A DNA stretch of 64,000 nucleotides from the NCBI RefSeq assembly GCF_020179755.1, contig NZ_JAIUCY010000001.1, positions 496,001 through 560,000 on the forward strand, written 5' to 3'. Shown one piece after another: positions 18,720 through 29,747 of this stretch. Source of the DNA: Herbaspirillum sp. alder98. GTDB lineage: Bacteria > Pseudomonadota > Gammaproteobacteria > Burkholderiales > Burkholderiaceae_D. Both the position numbers and the translations under genes were made by a program. The notes below the pieces were generated by a model. That model was not told the DNA's origin. It searched no databases and saw only the letters and a program-made list of their open reading frames with translations. The stretch's first letter is position 1. Each line of letters starts with the position of its first letter.

Positions 18720-19397
18720 TTAGCCGAGCGCTTCGCGCAGGGCCTCGAGCAAGGCGCTCACGGCAGCCCGGCTGTCCGCATCCTGCCCCGGGGCGCGCAA
18801 CTCGATACCTTCCAGGATGCTCACCATGACCGGACGTCGCATGGTGAGTGCGGCTCCTTTCATGCGATGCGCCAGGCGCATCACACGTGCCCGGTCGGAT
18901 TGCAGGTGTGCCAGGGTCATGGCATCGAGGTCTTGCAGCGAGGTTTGATGGAACAGCAGTTCCAGGTCTGGCGGGACCGGCTCGTTGATCGACACTGTCG
19001 TCGTCGACGCCGGGTCGAAGTCACACCATAACGCCAGCAATTGCTTGAACTGTTCCAGCGGCAGCGGCTTGCCAAGCACCCCGTCCATGCCACTGTCCAG
19101 GCACAGCTGTGTGTGGGTCGCATCGGCTTCGGCCGAAATACCGATGAGTGGCGTATAGACGCCGCTGTTCTCTTCGCGCTGGCGTACCCTGCGCGCGACT
19201 TCATAGCCGTTCATGTCCGGCATGTAGCAGTCGAGCAGGACCAGGTCATACCTGCCAAGCGCCATCGCCGCCAATGCACTGCTACCGTTTTCGGCGCACT
19301 CGACGCCGCAACCGCAACGCTGCAACTGTTTTTCGAGCATGGTACGACTGGTGGCAGAATCGTCGACAACCAATACCCTGGGTCCGTGTTGATTCAT
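18720..19397 (-). CDS. Response regulator with C-terminal HPt domain
   Basis: 225 residues. A receiver domain (VLVVDDSATSRTML, phospho-acceptor in LVLLDCYMPDMNGYE, Lys in VLGKPLP) is joined to an HPt domain whose His is in LAHRMKGAALTM. Such a protein can shuttle phosphate within a multistep phosphorelay, as the tail modules of hybrid kinases do. GGGAG is 8 nt upstream of ATG 19397 but directly abuts ATG 19403, so 19397 is preferred. It follows the LuxR-type regulator gene on the same strand; no cognate kinase is in the window. Confidence 0.85.
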   Translation of the reverse strand: MNQHGPRVLVVDDSATSRTMLEKQLQRCGCGVECAENGSSALAAMALGRYDLVLLDCYMPDMNGYEVARRVRQREENSGVYTPLIGISAEADATHTQLCLDSGMDGVLGKPLPLEQFKQLLALWCDFDPASTTTVSINEPVPPDLELLFHQTSLQDLDAMTLAHLQSDRARVMRLAHRMKGAALTMRRPVMVSILEGIELRAPGQDADSRAAVSALLEALREALG

Positions 19398-19463
19398 GTT
19401 CATCTCCCGTTGGAATTGGCGCTCGATACAGCGCATGCGATCGACATCGGCATCGACACGTTG

Positions 19464-20156
19464 CTACAGGTCTGCCAGCTGATGCTGGATCTTGAACAAT
19501 TCGTTGTCGCTGCGTACTCCGAGCTTGCGAAACGCCGACTGTTTCTGGCCGCTGATGGTCTTGACGCTGCGCGCAAATTTTTCTGCGATCTGCGTCACCG
19601 ACATCCCCTCCAGGCAGCAGCGCAGAACTTCCCGCTCGCGTGGTGACAATTCGGAATTGCCGATCAGTGAATCGCTGACCGGTTCATCGCCCCCCTGGTA
19701 CTGAAGCTGATCCCGGCCGTTCATCGACGACAGTTCGGCGTCCATGGCGTCGTTGATGTAAATGCGCCCCACGAACACCGTACGTATCGCCAGTATCAGT
19801 TCGGACAGTTCCTGCGACTTGCCGACGAATCCGCGCGCGCCGGCCCGCATCGCCATGGCAATGGTGGCGGGATTGTAGTGCGATGAAGAGACCAGGATCC
19901 TGCCCTCTGGAAAATGCACCCGCAACGCGCGAATCAGGTTGAGGCCATCGATGTCGTTGGAGCCCAGCGAATAATCGATGAGCAGAATATCGGCAGGCGT
20001 CATGCGCAAGCCTGCCATCATTTCCTTGCTGCTGGAGAACATGCCGACGACCTGGAAATCCGGCTCTTCTGCCAGCCGGCCGGCGAGCCCGTAACGAACC
20101 ACTGCATGGTCGTCGAGCAAGGCGATGCGAACAATCGGTGCTGATGCCCATGTCAT
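19464..20156 (-). CDS. NarL/LuxR-family response regulator (BvgA/RcsB-like)
   Basis: 230 residues. An N-terminal receiver (IALLDDHAVVRYGL, phospho-acceptor in LLIDYSL, GFVGKSQ) is followed by a LuxR-type HTH (ELSPREREVLRCCLEGMSV, then KTISGQKQSAFRKLGV). The KTIS-QK-SA-RKLGV recognition helix resembles BvgA, FimZ and RcsB. AGGA lies 5 nt before the ATG. It points away from the pilus operon with a 672-bp gap between them, so control of the pilus is a reasonable inference but not shown. Confidence 0.87.
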   Translation of the reverse strand: MTWASAPIVRIALLDDHAVVRYGLAGRLAEEPDFQVVGMFSSSKEMMAGLRMTPADILLIDYSLGSNDIDGLNLIRALRVHFPEGRILVSSSHYNPATIAMAMRAGARGFVGKSQELSELILAIRTVFVGRIYINDAMDAELSSMNGRDQLQYQGGDEPVSDSLIGNSELSPREREVLRCCLEGMSVTQIAEKFARSVKTISGQKQSAFRKLGVRSDNELFKIQHQLADL

Positions 20157-20828
20157 CCTGGAATCCTTTTTTTTGGCTGATTGCCCGATGGTCCAGGGCG
20201 TGCGATATGGCTAGCGCCGATGGCGACGACGCTGCCAGCTCGGATGCCGCGACGTGTACTGTCGAAAGTGTAGCAACAGCACGCTCGCTCAAACGGATGA
20301 ATAGAAGGATGATTGCCGCCAGTGGGAAGCCAATCTTGATGGAACGTCTCCACCGCGCAACATTGCGCTACCGGTTCAGACACAAAGTCCATGCATGCAG
20401 CCGGCGGTACAGTACATCGGTTTTCCTTATGTCGCAAACGACGTGTCGAACGTGTCTTGCGACCGTTCGATTTCGTTCCTGAAATATGTGGGTACGGCAA
20501 CAGGTACTGTGGAAGAAGTAATGCAGCGATTTTCCCGGCTCGGCGCTCTCTCACAAATGGGAATTTTCTCGAATCCACATCACATAGAAGACATAACAGT
20601 TAGTAATTTTTCAAACGGACTGAAAATGCGAACGAAAAATCCATTTTTTTCGATCTAACACTCCCGAGAAAGCAAGCCAGGCGTGCAGTACAGCCAGGCG
20701 GCGTTGTTGCATTTCAGTGCAAAAAACGAGACGGCAGACCTGCTGGCATTAATTAGGGATTCGCTTTATCGTTGCCGAAAATCATCCTTGTTTGGTCGCG
20801 CCGCGGCCAGGATCGATCATCGACCGCC
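20157..20828. other. 672-bp non-coding region between regulator and pilus operon
   Basis: AT-richer than the flanks, especially 20560-20660. No ORF in it resembles a known protein; a plus-strand ORF of 87 codons at 20395-20658 has no signal or recognisable motif and is not called. The length and composition fit a large regulatory region for the divergent regulator and pilus genes. No promoter element could be assigned with confidence. Confidence 0.5.
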
Positions 20829-21515
20829 ATGCACAGAAAATTGCTTACCCTCGCCAGCCTGCGCCGGCCCGCCGTGATCACGCTGTTGGCGCTGCTCTCA
20901 TCGGCGGCACAGGCGACCGGCACGGTTGCCATGGAAGTCGTGACCACGGTCACGCCTGCGGCATGTACGCCGGCCCTCTCGCACGGCGGCGAAGCCAACT
21001 ATGGCGTGCGCGACAGCAGCATCCTGCGTCCGGGCCAGATCACGGCATTGCCGCCACTGTCGCTGAGGCTGACCATCAACTGCGATGTTGCCGCGCTGTT
21101 CGCCATCAGGCTGACGGACAATCGCAGCGGCTCGCTGGTGCCGGGCATCGTGGCGTCGGGCTCGGGCAATTCGGCGCTCACCGACGATGTCAACTTCGGC
21201 CTCGGCATGGCCTCCGGCGCCAACATCGGCGGCTACGCCATCAGCTTCGACCCCACCAGCTATACGGGCGACTATCGCGCCGTGCAACTGATGGCATCCG
21301 CCGATGGCGTCACCTGGCATCACCATGCCAGCGGGCTGGGCTCCAAGCAACAGCTGCTGTCGTGGGGAGCGACGGGGGCCGGCAACATCTCCGCCTACCG
21401 GGCCGTCGAAGGCATGCTGACGGTGCGGCCTTTCATCAACAAGCCGGAACACCTGAAGTTGAACAACGAGATCGAACTGAACGGCTCGACCACACTGGAA
21501 TTGAACTACCTTTGA
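20829..21515 (+). CDS. DUF1120-family pilus subunit
   Basis: 228 residues. A signal peptide covers about residues 1-29 (LLALLSSAAQA). The mature protein has the DUF1120 pattern: an N-terminal CTP-containing strand (PAACTPALSHGGEANYGV), a paired Cys (LTINCDVAALFAI) and a hydrophobic C-terminal strand (GSTTLELNYL) as expected for chaperone-donated subunits. It is the first gene of a chaperone-usher operon and probably the major subunit of a surface pilus. The start at 20829 is set by the signal peptide. Confidence 0.82.
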   Translation: MHRKLLTLASLRRPAVITLLALLSSAAQATGTVAMEVVTTVTPAACTPALSHGGEANYGVRDSSILRPGQITALPPLSLRLTINCDVAALFAIRLTDNRSGSLVPGIVASGSGNSALTDDVNFGLGMASGANIGGYAISFDPTSYTGDYRAVQLMASADGVTWHHHASGLGSKQQLLSWGATGAGNISAYRAVEGMLTVRPFINKPEHLKLNNEIELNGSTTLELNYL

Positions 21516-21685
21516 TTCCGGTCCACACATACGTGCCAAGGCAGGACGCGGCGTCATGGCCGCGCAAGCCGGAAAAACAAACAAGCAGATCAAATTATTT
21601 TTAGGAAGATCTTATTGTTTGCACTACGGTGACTCTAGTCGCTCATAGTAGGCGAACATGCGTGCAGATTTTATACGGGGAAACC

Positions 21686-22462
21686 ATGACATCTCACGCA
21701 CCGTCGCATCGAGCGATCCGCTCTTCTACCTGTTTGTCGATATACGCCCGCAAGCTTAGGACTTTGGGCCGGGCCTCATACAAACCGCTGGGTCTGCTCC
21801 TGATTTTTTCGTGTGCACCGACAGCGTGGGCCAGCGGCATGCTGCCGGAGACCTCGGTGGTCATCATCAATGAAGCCGACGGCGAAAGCACGATGAACGT
21901 CAAGAACACCGATCCGGCTGCCACCCTGCTCCACACGTCGATCCAGCACCTCCCCGAAGACAAGGAACCGCTGGTCGTTGTCTCGCCGCCGGTGGCACGC
22001 GTCGAGCCGGATCAGACCCAGCTGGTGCGCTTCATCCTGCAGTTGAAGGAACCACTCAAGACGCAGCGCCTCAAGCGCGTGGTGTTCGAAGGTATTCCCC
22101 AGCGCAACGCTGACGGTGGCGTGAAGGTCACCATGAACGTGCGGCAGAACCTGCCCCTGATCATTCACCCCAAGAGTCTGGCCGCCAATCGCGAACCATG
22201 GAAGTTGCTGAAATGGGCGGTCCAGGGCGACCAGTTGGTCATGCACAACGACAGTGCCTACGTGGTGCGCTTTGCCCAGGCGGTGTCGCTGCTGCCATCC
22301 AAGGTCGATGTCGACATGGGGCGCACCTACATCCTGCCCGGCGAAAAACTGCGTGGGCAGATCAGCGATGGCGCTGCTGACGCCACCACGGTGCGCATGT
22401 CACCGGCCACCGTCTACGGTTTTTCGGTAGACAATTTCGACGCCCCGCTCGACAAGTCCTGA
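21686..22462 (+). CDS. Periplasmic pilus chaperone
   Basis: 258 residues. The N-terminus is long, with the signal hydrophobic core at about residues 35-49 (LGLLLIFSCAPTAWA). Two Ig-like domains follow. LPETSVVIINEADGESTMNVKN is the first strand pair, and KTQRLKRVVFEGIP and MNVRQNLPLIIHP contain the basic residues and G1-type strand of the FimC/PapD fold. It binds pilus subunits and delivers them to the usher. A GGGG ribosome-binding site precedes ATG 21686 by 5 nt. Confidence 0.87.
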   Translation: MTSHAPSHRAIRSSTCLSIYARKLRTLGRASYKPLGLLLIFSCAPTAWASGMLPETSVVIINEADGESTMNVKNTDPAATLLHTSIQHLPEDKEPLVVVSPPVARVEPDQTQLVRFILQLKEPLKTQRLKRVVFEGIPQRNADGGVKVTMNVRQNLPLIIHPKSLAANREPWKLLKWAVQGDQLVMHNDSAYVVRFAQAVSLLPSKVDVDMGRTYILPGEKLRGQISDGAADATTVRMSPATVYGFSVDNFDAPLDKS

Positions 22463-22475
22463 GCGAATCCCGACG

Positions 22476-25166
22476 ATGAAGACGACGCGCATGCCGTGGT
22501 TGCAGCTGCAATCACGAGAGACGGCCGCTGGCCACACACGACGCCTGCGACATGGCGCACGGCATGCAGCCAGACGGGTGTCGCACAAACGGGTGGCGGC
22601 GGCTCCGCGAATCCAGGGCACATCGTGTGCCATGCTGCTGACGCTGGCGGGCCTGCTGGCCCCCACTTCTCCCGCCTGGGCCCAGGCGCCTGCCGGTTTC
22701 GATCTCGACATGCTGCGCGAGCGCGGCATCGATCCGCAGATCGCCGAATACTTCAAGGATGCGGCGCGATTTCGTCCTGGCATCAATGTCGTGACGCTGT
22801 TCGTCAACGGACAATTGCGTGGACGGCTGGAGGCGCGCTTCGATGACAACGGCGATCTCTGTTTCGATGAACGCCTGCTGGACAAGGGCAATCTGAAAAT
22901 ACCTGAACCCACTGCTGCTCCTGAAAAGCGCGACACCGCCCCGGTCGATGCCACTAACACCTGCCATGGCTTTCTTGAGGTCTACCCGCAGACCGAGGTC
23001 GAACTGCGCCCCGGCAAGGAAGAAGTCGCCCTGGTGGTGCCGACCGATTCAATACGTCCCGCCGAAGCCGATTTTTCGGGATACAGCGCGGGCGGCGTGG
23101 CCGCCATGACCAACTATGACATCATCGCTTCGCGCAGCCAGTTCGGCCAGACAGGCAGCAGTTTCATGTCGGCCAACCTGGAACTCGGCCTCAACATGGG
23201 CGACTGGATTATGCGCACCCGCGAGATGGTCTCGCGCCAGGAAAAATCGTCGCAACGCCAGCATCTCTATGCCTACGCGCAGCATACGTTGATCGACTAC
23301 CGGTCGATTTTCCAGGCGGGCCAGATCAACATCCTCAATACGGCATTTTCCGCCGGTCCGATCACCGGCGTGCAACTGGTCCCCGAAGCGGCGCTGGCCA
23401 CCAACTCGCTCAACACGGTGATGGTCGAGGGTATTGCACAGAGCCAGGCGCGCATCGAAGTGCGCCAGAACAGCGCCTTGATCTACTCCACCATCGTCCC
23501 TGGCGGTCCTTTTGCGCTGGCCGACCTGCCGCTGCTCAATGGCACCGGCGACCTCGATGTGACCGTGATCGAAACCAACGGCGCGCAACGCCGCTTCACG
23601 GTTCCCGCTGCTACCCTGCAGGGCGGCAACTTCGGCCTGCAACGCGGCCTGTCACTGGCATTCGGAAAGATGCGTTCGCTGGGCAATTCGACCGGACGCC
23701 AACCCTGGTTGCTGACCGCCAGCGGCGGCTGGGCGCTGAGCAAGAACAGCAGCCTCAGCGCCGGCCTCATGGGTGCGACCGGCTACCAGGGCGTCAGTTG
23801 GGGGATGGATGGCCGCTTCGGTGCCAACAACCTGAGCTTTCAGCAGCGCCTCGCGCGCGCCAGCGAAGAAGGCCAGCGCGGCACCCAGTTCAGCCTGGGC
23901 GCCAGCCGTATCCTGGCCGAAAGTTTTTCACTGAGCCTGTCGAGCACGCAACAGACGCTCGGCTATCGCGACCTGGGCGACACCGCCGTCAGTCGCCAGG
24001 CCCAGACCAGCCAATCGCAGGCCCTCAATCCTGCGACGCCCGCCGCCCCCAATCCTGACTACGCCCGCTATCGCGGCCAATACTCGGCTTCGCTGGGATG
24101 GAACCAGAGGGCGCTGGGCGGCTTCAGCTTTTCCTATTCGCGCTCGACCCAGTTCAACGGCAATTCGACGCAGCGCATCATGGCATCGTGGGGCCGGACC
24201 TTCGACTTCGGCACCGTCAATCTCAACCTCGAACGCCAACTGGGGCGACAGTCGGGCGACACCAGCACATCCGGCCGCGGTGGTGAGGCGGGCCGCAATC
24301 CCACCGTGTTCTACCTCACCCTCAGCATCCCATTGGGCAAGCGCAGCGTGCGCAGCTACCTGAACAACAGCGGCGGTTATCAGCGCATGGGCAGTTCCTT
24401 CAGCAACCAGGCGGGTGACAGTCTCAATTACTCAGTGTCGGCCGAGCGCAGTTCGCAATCGAGCGAGACCGACCTCTCGGCCCAGGCTTCGATGCTGCCG
24501 CGCTATACCCAGGTCAACCTGGGTTACTCGCGCTCGGGCAACGGCAGCACGTCGTTCAATGGCGGCCTGCGCGGCGGGATGGTGCTGCACAAGGGAGGCT
24601 TCACGCTCTCGCCCTACGCCGTCCAGGACACGTTCGGCATCCTGCAGGTGGGCGATATCGCCGGCGTCAAGGTCAACACGCCACACGGGCCGGTATGGAC
24701 CGACTGGAAGGGCCAGGCAGTGGTGGCCCAGATGTCGCCCTATGCCTCCACCCGGCTCGAGATTGCCACCCGCAGCCTGCCGCGCAATGTCGACCTGCGC
24801 AACGGCCTCAAGCAGCTCGACCCGGGCCGTGGCTCGGTCAGCCATGTCGATTTCGAGGTATTGCGGGTCAGGCGCATCCTGCTCAACGCACGAGATCCTC
24901 AGCAACGACCGCTGCCCAAAGGCGGATTCGTGCTCGATGCCGACCAGCAGTTCGTCACCACGGTGGTCGACGACGGCCAGATCTTCCTGCTCAATGGCAC
25001 GACGCAAGGGGTCCTGCAGGTGATCATGCCCGACGAGAAGACTTGCCAATTGCATTACCAGTTGCCCGAGACGGTCGACAGCGAAGTCTTCTACGAGGCA
25101 ATCGATGCAGTTTGCAGCCCTGAAATGCACGTCAAGATAAAAGGAATTCCCCATGCGCACAGTTGA
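22476..25166 (+). CDS. Outer-membrane fimbrial usher
   Basis: 896 residues. After an unusually long basic leader, the signal core ends near residue 70 (LLTLAGLLAPTSPAWAQ). The N-terminal domain carries VNGQLRGRLEARFDDNGDLC. The 24-strand barrel with an inserted plug follows (QLVPEAALATNSLN, VPGGPFALADLPLLNGTGDL). The C-terminal domain has the usher Cys pair (DEKTCQLHYQLPE ... DAVCSP). It translocates subunits and anchors the fibre. It starts 13 nt after the chaperone stop codon and overlaps the next gene by 14 nt. The region between barrel strands includes a Gln/Ser/Pro-rich loop at about residues 510-530. Confidence 0.92.
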   Translation: MKTTRMPWLQLQSRETAAGHTRRLRHGARHAARRVSHKRVAAAPRIQGTSCAMLLTLAGLLAPTSPAWAQAPAGFDLDMLRERGIDPQIAEYFKDAARFRPGINVVTLFVNGQLRGRLEARFDDNGDLCFDERLLDKGNLKIPEPTAAPEKRDTAPVDATNTCHGFLEVYPQTEVELRPGKEEVALVVPTDSIRPAEADFSGYSAGGVAAMTNYDIIASRSQFGQTGSSFMSANLELGLNMGDWIMRTREMVSRQEKSSQRQHLYAYAQHTLIDYRSIFQAGQINILNTAFSAGPITGVQLVPEAALATNSLNTVMVEGIAQSQARIEVRQNSALIYSTIVPGGPFALADLPLLNGTGDLDVTVIETNGAQRRFTVPAATLQGGNFGLQRGLSLAFGKMRSLGNSTGRQPWLLTASGGWALSKNSSLSAGLMGATGYQGVSWGMDGRFGANNLSFQQRLARASEEGQRGTQFSLGASRILAESFSLSLSSTQQTLGYRDLGDTAVSRQAQTSQSQALNPATPAAPNPDYARYRGQYSASLGWNQRALGGFSFSYSRSTQFNGNSTQRIMASWGRTFDFGTVNLNLERQLGRQSGDTSTSGRGGEAGRNPTVFYLTLSIPLGKRSVRSYLNNSGGYQRMGSSFSNQAGDSLNYSVSAERSSQSSETDLSAQASMLPRYTQVNLGYSRSGNGSTSFNGGLRGGMVLHKGGFTLSPYAVQDTFGILQVGDIAGVKVNTPHGPVWTDWKGQAVVAQMSPYASTRLEIATRSLPRNVDLRNGLKQLDPGRGSVSHVDFEVLRVRRILLNARDPQQRPLPKGGFVLDADQQFVTTVVDDGQIFLLNGTTQGVLQVIMPDEKTCQLHYQLPETVDSEVFYEAIDAVCSPEMHVKIKGIPHAHS

Positions 25167-25773
25167 ATACTTGCCTCGCAAACCCGGACCGCAGCCCCCG
25201 ACACGACCGGTTGGTGTATGGCCGACACTGGCGTGGCTGGCGACGGCCCTGCTGATATCGTTGCCGGCCAGCGCCGCAGAGGGCGATCGGTGCCTGCTGC
25301 AGATCAGCAGCAGCACGGTCGACTACGGTTCCGTCACGCGGGCCGAACTGCTGCTGCGCCAGGTCTCGCCCTTGAAAATGGCGCTGGGCAAGCAGACCGT
25401 GACCCTGACGGCCAATTGCAAGCAGGCGCGGCTGATGACGGTGTTCTACCGTGGCAATGCCGCCGATGCCGGCAGCTACCGGCTGGGCGATGGTGGTTCG
25501 TTCAGCCTGCGCGTCCTGAGCGCGCGGCTGGACGGCCGCACGGTGGGCGTAGGGTCCGTGAGTGTTGTCGGTCAGGTCCCCGAGACCCGGACCGACAGCA
25601 TTCTGTTGGCGCCCGGTATCGGCGCGGTCCCGATTGTAGACGACGTGCCGGTCAAGGGCAGCTTGCTGTCATTGCAGGTCGAGATCGATGCCAGCATGCA
25701 CACCACCAGCAGCCGGGTCGCGGATCGCACGGTATTTCGCGGCAATGGCAATTTCGAGTTGCTCGAGCATTGA
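25153..25773 (+). CDS. Secreted pilus-associated protein (minor subunit or tip candidate)
   Basis: 206 residues. The hydrophobic core LAWLATALLISLPASAAE ends a signal peptide at about residue 42. The mature part has one Cys pair (DRCLLQISSSTVDYGSV ... TLTANCKQARL) and beta-rich sequence, like fimbrial subunits. It ends with a short hydrophobic strand (FRGNGNFELLEH). It overlaps the usher gene by 14 nt, so it is co-translated and probably the fourth component of the pilus. No specific adhesin domain is recognised. Confidence 0.72.
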   Translation: MRTVEYLPRKPGPQPPTRPVGVWPTLAWLATALLISLPASAAEGDRCLLQISSSTVDYGSVTRAELLLRQVSPLKMALGKQTVTLTANCKQARLMTVFYRGNAADAGSYRLGDGGSFSLRVLSARLDGRTVGVGSVSVVGQVPETRTDSILLAPGIGAVPIVDDVPVKGSLLSLQVEIDASMHTTSSRVADRTVFRGNGNFELLEH

Positions 25774-25805
25774 GCGCCGCCCCGTCACCGCCCTGCCCCA
25801 CGTAG

Positions 25806-25840
25806 AAACGCCCGCGGACGAACTGTCGCGGGCGTTTTTT
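25806..25840 (+). terminator. Terminator of the pilus operon
   Basis: An 11-bp perfect stem (AAACGCCCGCG / CGCGGGCGTTT) with a 10-nt loop and a run of T, 33 nt after the last pilus gene. Confidence 0.88.
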
Positions 25841-25891
25841 CGGCAATGATAACGACGTGGATGTCAGGCGACCATCAAGCCGGCCTCTGGC

Positions 25892-26086
25892 TTACTCAGC
25901 CTCTTCGATCCAGGCGGCCTGAATCGCTTCGAGGATACGCTCGCCGGAGCGATTCGGGTCATCGTCGAAACCATCGAGCTCCATCACCCAGCGGTGCAGG
26001 TCGGTGAAGCGAATGGTCTTGGGATCGATCTCGGGAAACTTGTCGTTGAGATCTTCGGCAATGCGCTGGGAATCGGTCCATTTCAT
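25892..26086 (-). CDS. iscX: Fe-S cluster assembly protein IscX
   Basis: 64 residues, matching the short IscX family (WTDSQRIAEDLNDKFPEIDP, then FTDLHRWVMELDGFDDDP with the acidic face). IscX binds iron and the IscS-IscU complex and modulates cluster assembly. It is the last gene of the isc operon, 34 nt after fdx, with GGAG 8 nt before its ATG. Confidence 0.94.
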   Translation of the reverse strand: MKWTDSQRIAEDLNDKFPEIDPKTIRFTDLHRWVMELDGFDDDPNRSGERILEAIQAAWIEEAE

Positions 26087-26120
26087 GTTCTGCTCCGGGT
26101 GACGTGAGGCAATCGGCCGT

Positions 26121-26459
26121 TCAATGATTTTCGGAAGCGTGGTTGATCGTGTACTTGGGGATTTCGACCGTCAGGTCATCCTCGCCCAGCACAACCTGGC
26201 AAGACAGGCGCGAAGTCGCTTCCAGTCCCCAGGCCATGTCGAGCAAGTCTTCTTCCTTGTCGGTCGGCTCGCCCAGGGTCTCGAATCCTTCGCGGATCAC
26301 CACGTGGCAAGTAGTACAGGCGCACGACTTTTCGCAGGCGTGCTCGATATCGATGTCGCTGCCCAGCAGCGCGTCGCACAGGGTCTGGCCGGAGGGCGCG
26401 TCGATCACCGAGCCTTCGGGGCACAGTACCGGATGCGGGAGGATGACGATCTGGGGCAT
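26121..26459 (-). CDS. fdx: ISC-system [2Fe-2S] ferredoxin
   Basis: 112 residues, adrenodoxin-type ferredoxin. Three cluster ligands lie in HACEKSCACTTCHVVI (C-x5-C-x2-C spacing) and the fourth in SRLSCQVVL. It supplies electrons for cluster assembly on IscU. The gene is within the isc operon, 81 nt downstream of hscA. Confidence 0.94.
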   Translation of the reverse strand: MPQIVILPHPVLCPEGSVIDAPSGQTLCDALLGSDIDIEHACEKSCACTTCHVVIREGFETLGEPTDKEEDLLDMAWGLEATSRLSCQVVLGEDDLTVEIPKYTINHASENH

Positions 26460-26540
26460 AAATGGCTTTCAGCAATGTTCAATAATGACAACGCGGCGCA
26501 TGCGGCAAATCAACAGCAGCTGCGCCGCGTTCTACGATAC

Positions 26541-28403
<1,863 letters not shown>

Positions 28404-28422
28404 GAGTTTTCGGGCGTTTGCG

Positions 28423-29058
28423 TTATTCGGGTAAGGCCATCCTGATGCCCAGGCCGATGAAGGCACAGCCTGCCAGGCGATTCAAGTGGACCGAGGCGGA
28501 TGCGCGACGGCGGAAATACGCGCCGACGCTACCGGAAAAAAGAGCAATGCTGCTGAAGATGACGAACGCCTGCGCAATGAACACCATTGCCAGCACCAGC
28601 ATCTGCAGCGGCACATGGCCGGCGTCGTGATGCACGAACTGCGGCAGGAAGGCGATGAAGAACAGGGTCACCTTGGGGTTCAGCATGTTGGCCAGCACGC
28701 TTTGCCAATAGATGCGACGCAACGGCACATTGGCCTGTGCGGCGTCACCGCCGGCCACGATGCCGGTAGCGGCCGAGCGCAATGTGCGATAACCGAGATA
28801 GACCAGATAGGCCGCGCCCGCATACTGCAGCGCGTGATAGGCATCGGGATAGGCCTTGATGACGGCGGCGAAACCCAGCACCGCCAGCAAGGTATGGAAG
28901 ATCAGCCCGGACGAGAAGCCGGCCGCTGCCACCAGGCCCGCGCGCGGGCCCTGTGCAATACCGCGCGTGAGCACGTAGATGTTGTCGGGTCCGGGCGCCA
29001 GGGTCAACGTCATGGCCGCCAGCAGGAACAGGAAAACGTCTGGCATGGCCGCGTTCAT
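28423..29058 (-). CDS. LysE/RhtB-family amino-acid exporter inserted in the isc operon
   Basis: 211 residues with about six predicted helices. The N-terminus [27 protein letters not shown] is the LysE/RhtB signature, and [19 protein letters not shown] is the second conserved block. Members export homoserine, threonine, lysine or related compounds. Its ATG overlaps the hscB stop codon (ATGA) and its stop is 19 nt before hscA, so it is co-transcribed and probably translationally coupled in the Fe-S operon. Codon use looks like its neighbours'. The cargo is unknown. Confidence 0.88.
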   Translation of the reverse strand: MNAAMPDVFLFLLAAMTLTLAPGPDNIYVLTRGIAQGPRAGLVAAAGFSSGLIFHTLLAVLGFAAVIKAYPDAYHALQYAGAAYLVYLGYRTLRSAATGIVAGGDAAQANVPLRRIYWQSVLANMLNPKVTLFFIAFLPQFVHHDAGHVPLQMLVLAMVFIAQAFVIFSSIALFSGSVGAYFRRRASASVHLNRLAGCAFIGLGIRMALPE

Positions 29059-29570
29059 CCTTCGATCAGGGCGAAGGCGTCGCCGATCTCGCTGGCGAAC
29101 TTCTCGAGGAACATCAATTGCCGCACTAATTGCGCCGCCTGGGCATAGTCGGAGGCGTCCAGCAGCACCTCGATGCGCGCCACCTCGGCGCGACGTGCGG
29201 CCAGCAGTTCGGTGTTGAGGCGCTCCAGCGCATCGAGATCGCGCTCGCTGCGGGCGTCGTCGAGCGTCTCGCGCCACTCCATCTGCTGCATCAGGAACGC
29301 CGGCGCCATCGACGTATTCGATTCGGTCTGCAAGTCGACGCCGTGCAGTTCACACAGGTAGCGTGCGCGCTTGAGCGGGTTCTTCAGGGTCTGGTAGGCC
29401 TCGTTGGCACGCGTTGCCCATTGCATCGCCACCCGCTTTTCGGCAGCGCTGGCATCGACGAACTTGTCGGGATGCGCCTGACTCTGGACGCGATGGTAGG
29501 CCTGCTCCAGCGCCTTGATGTCGACGGCGAAGCGCGGTGGCAACTGGAACAATGCAAAGTGGTCTTGCAT
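29055..29570 (-). CDS. hscB: Fe-S assembly co-chaperone HscB
   Basis: 171 residues, the same length as E. coli HscB. It has an N-terminal J domain (DHFALFQLPPRFAVDIKALEQAY, with the HPD motif in QAHPDKFV) and a C-terminal three-helix domain for IscU binding (LMQQMEWRETLDDA). It stimulates HscA ATPase. Start chosen at MQDHFALF; the frame is open further upstream but crosses a terminator hairpin. Confidence 0.94.
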   Translation of the reverse strand: MQDHFALFQLPPRFAVDIKALEQAYHRVQSQAHPDKFVDASAAEKRVAMQWATRANEAYQTLKNPLKRARYLCELHGVDLQTESNTSMAPAFLMQQMEWRETLDDARSERDLDALERLNTELLAARRAEVARIEVLLDASDYAQAAQLVRQLMFLEKFASEIGDAFALIEG

Positions 29571-29589
29571 GGCGTGGACGTTTGGGACT

Positions 29590-29625
29590 CGAAAAATAAA
29601 AAGCCTGTCAGACTTCAACAGGCTT
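29590..29625 (-). terminator. Intrinsic terminator/attenuator between iscA and hscB
   Basis: On the minus strand an 8-bp stem (AAGCCTGT / ACAGGCTT) with a 9-nt loop is followed by TTTTATTTTT. It lies after iscA and 20 nt before the hscB ATG, inside the operon. It would reduce transcription of the chaperone half relative to iscRSUA. Confidence 0.75.
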
Positions 29626-29747
29626 GGCAGATCAATAACCGCGTCGATACGGCGTGACGGGATGACGGGAAGATCGCAGGCTGTCACATGCTTCGGCTAA
29701 GCGCTGGCCACCGTCAGCGCTGCACGGCGACGGAAAGGCAAAACGTG

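Noticed and set aside
20395..20658. 87-codon ORF in the pilus upstream region
   Set aside because: No ribosome-binding site, signal or family resemblance, and it lies in AT-rich regulatory DNA.
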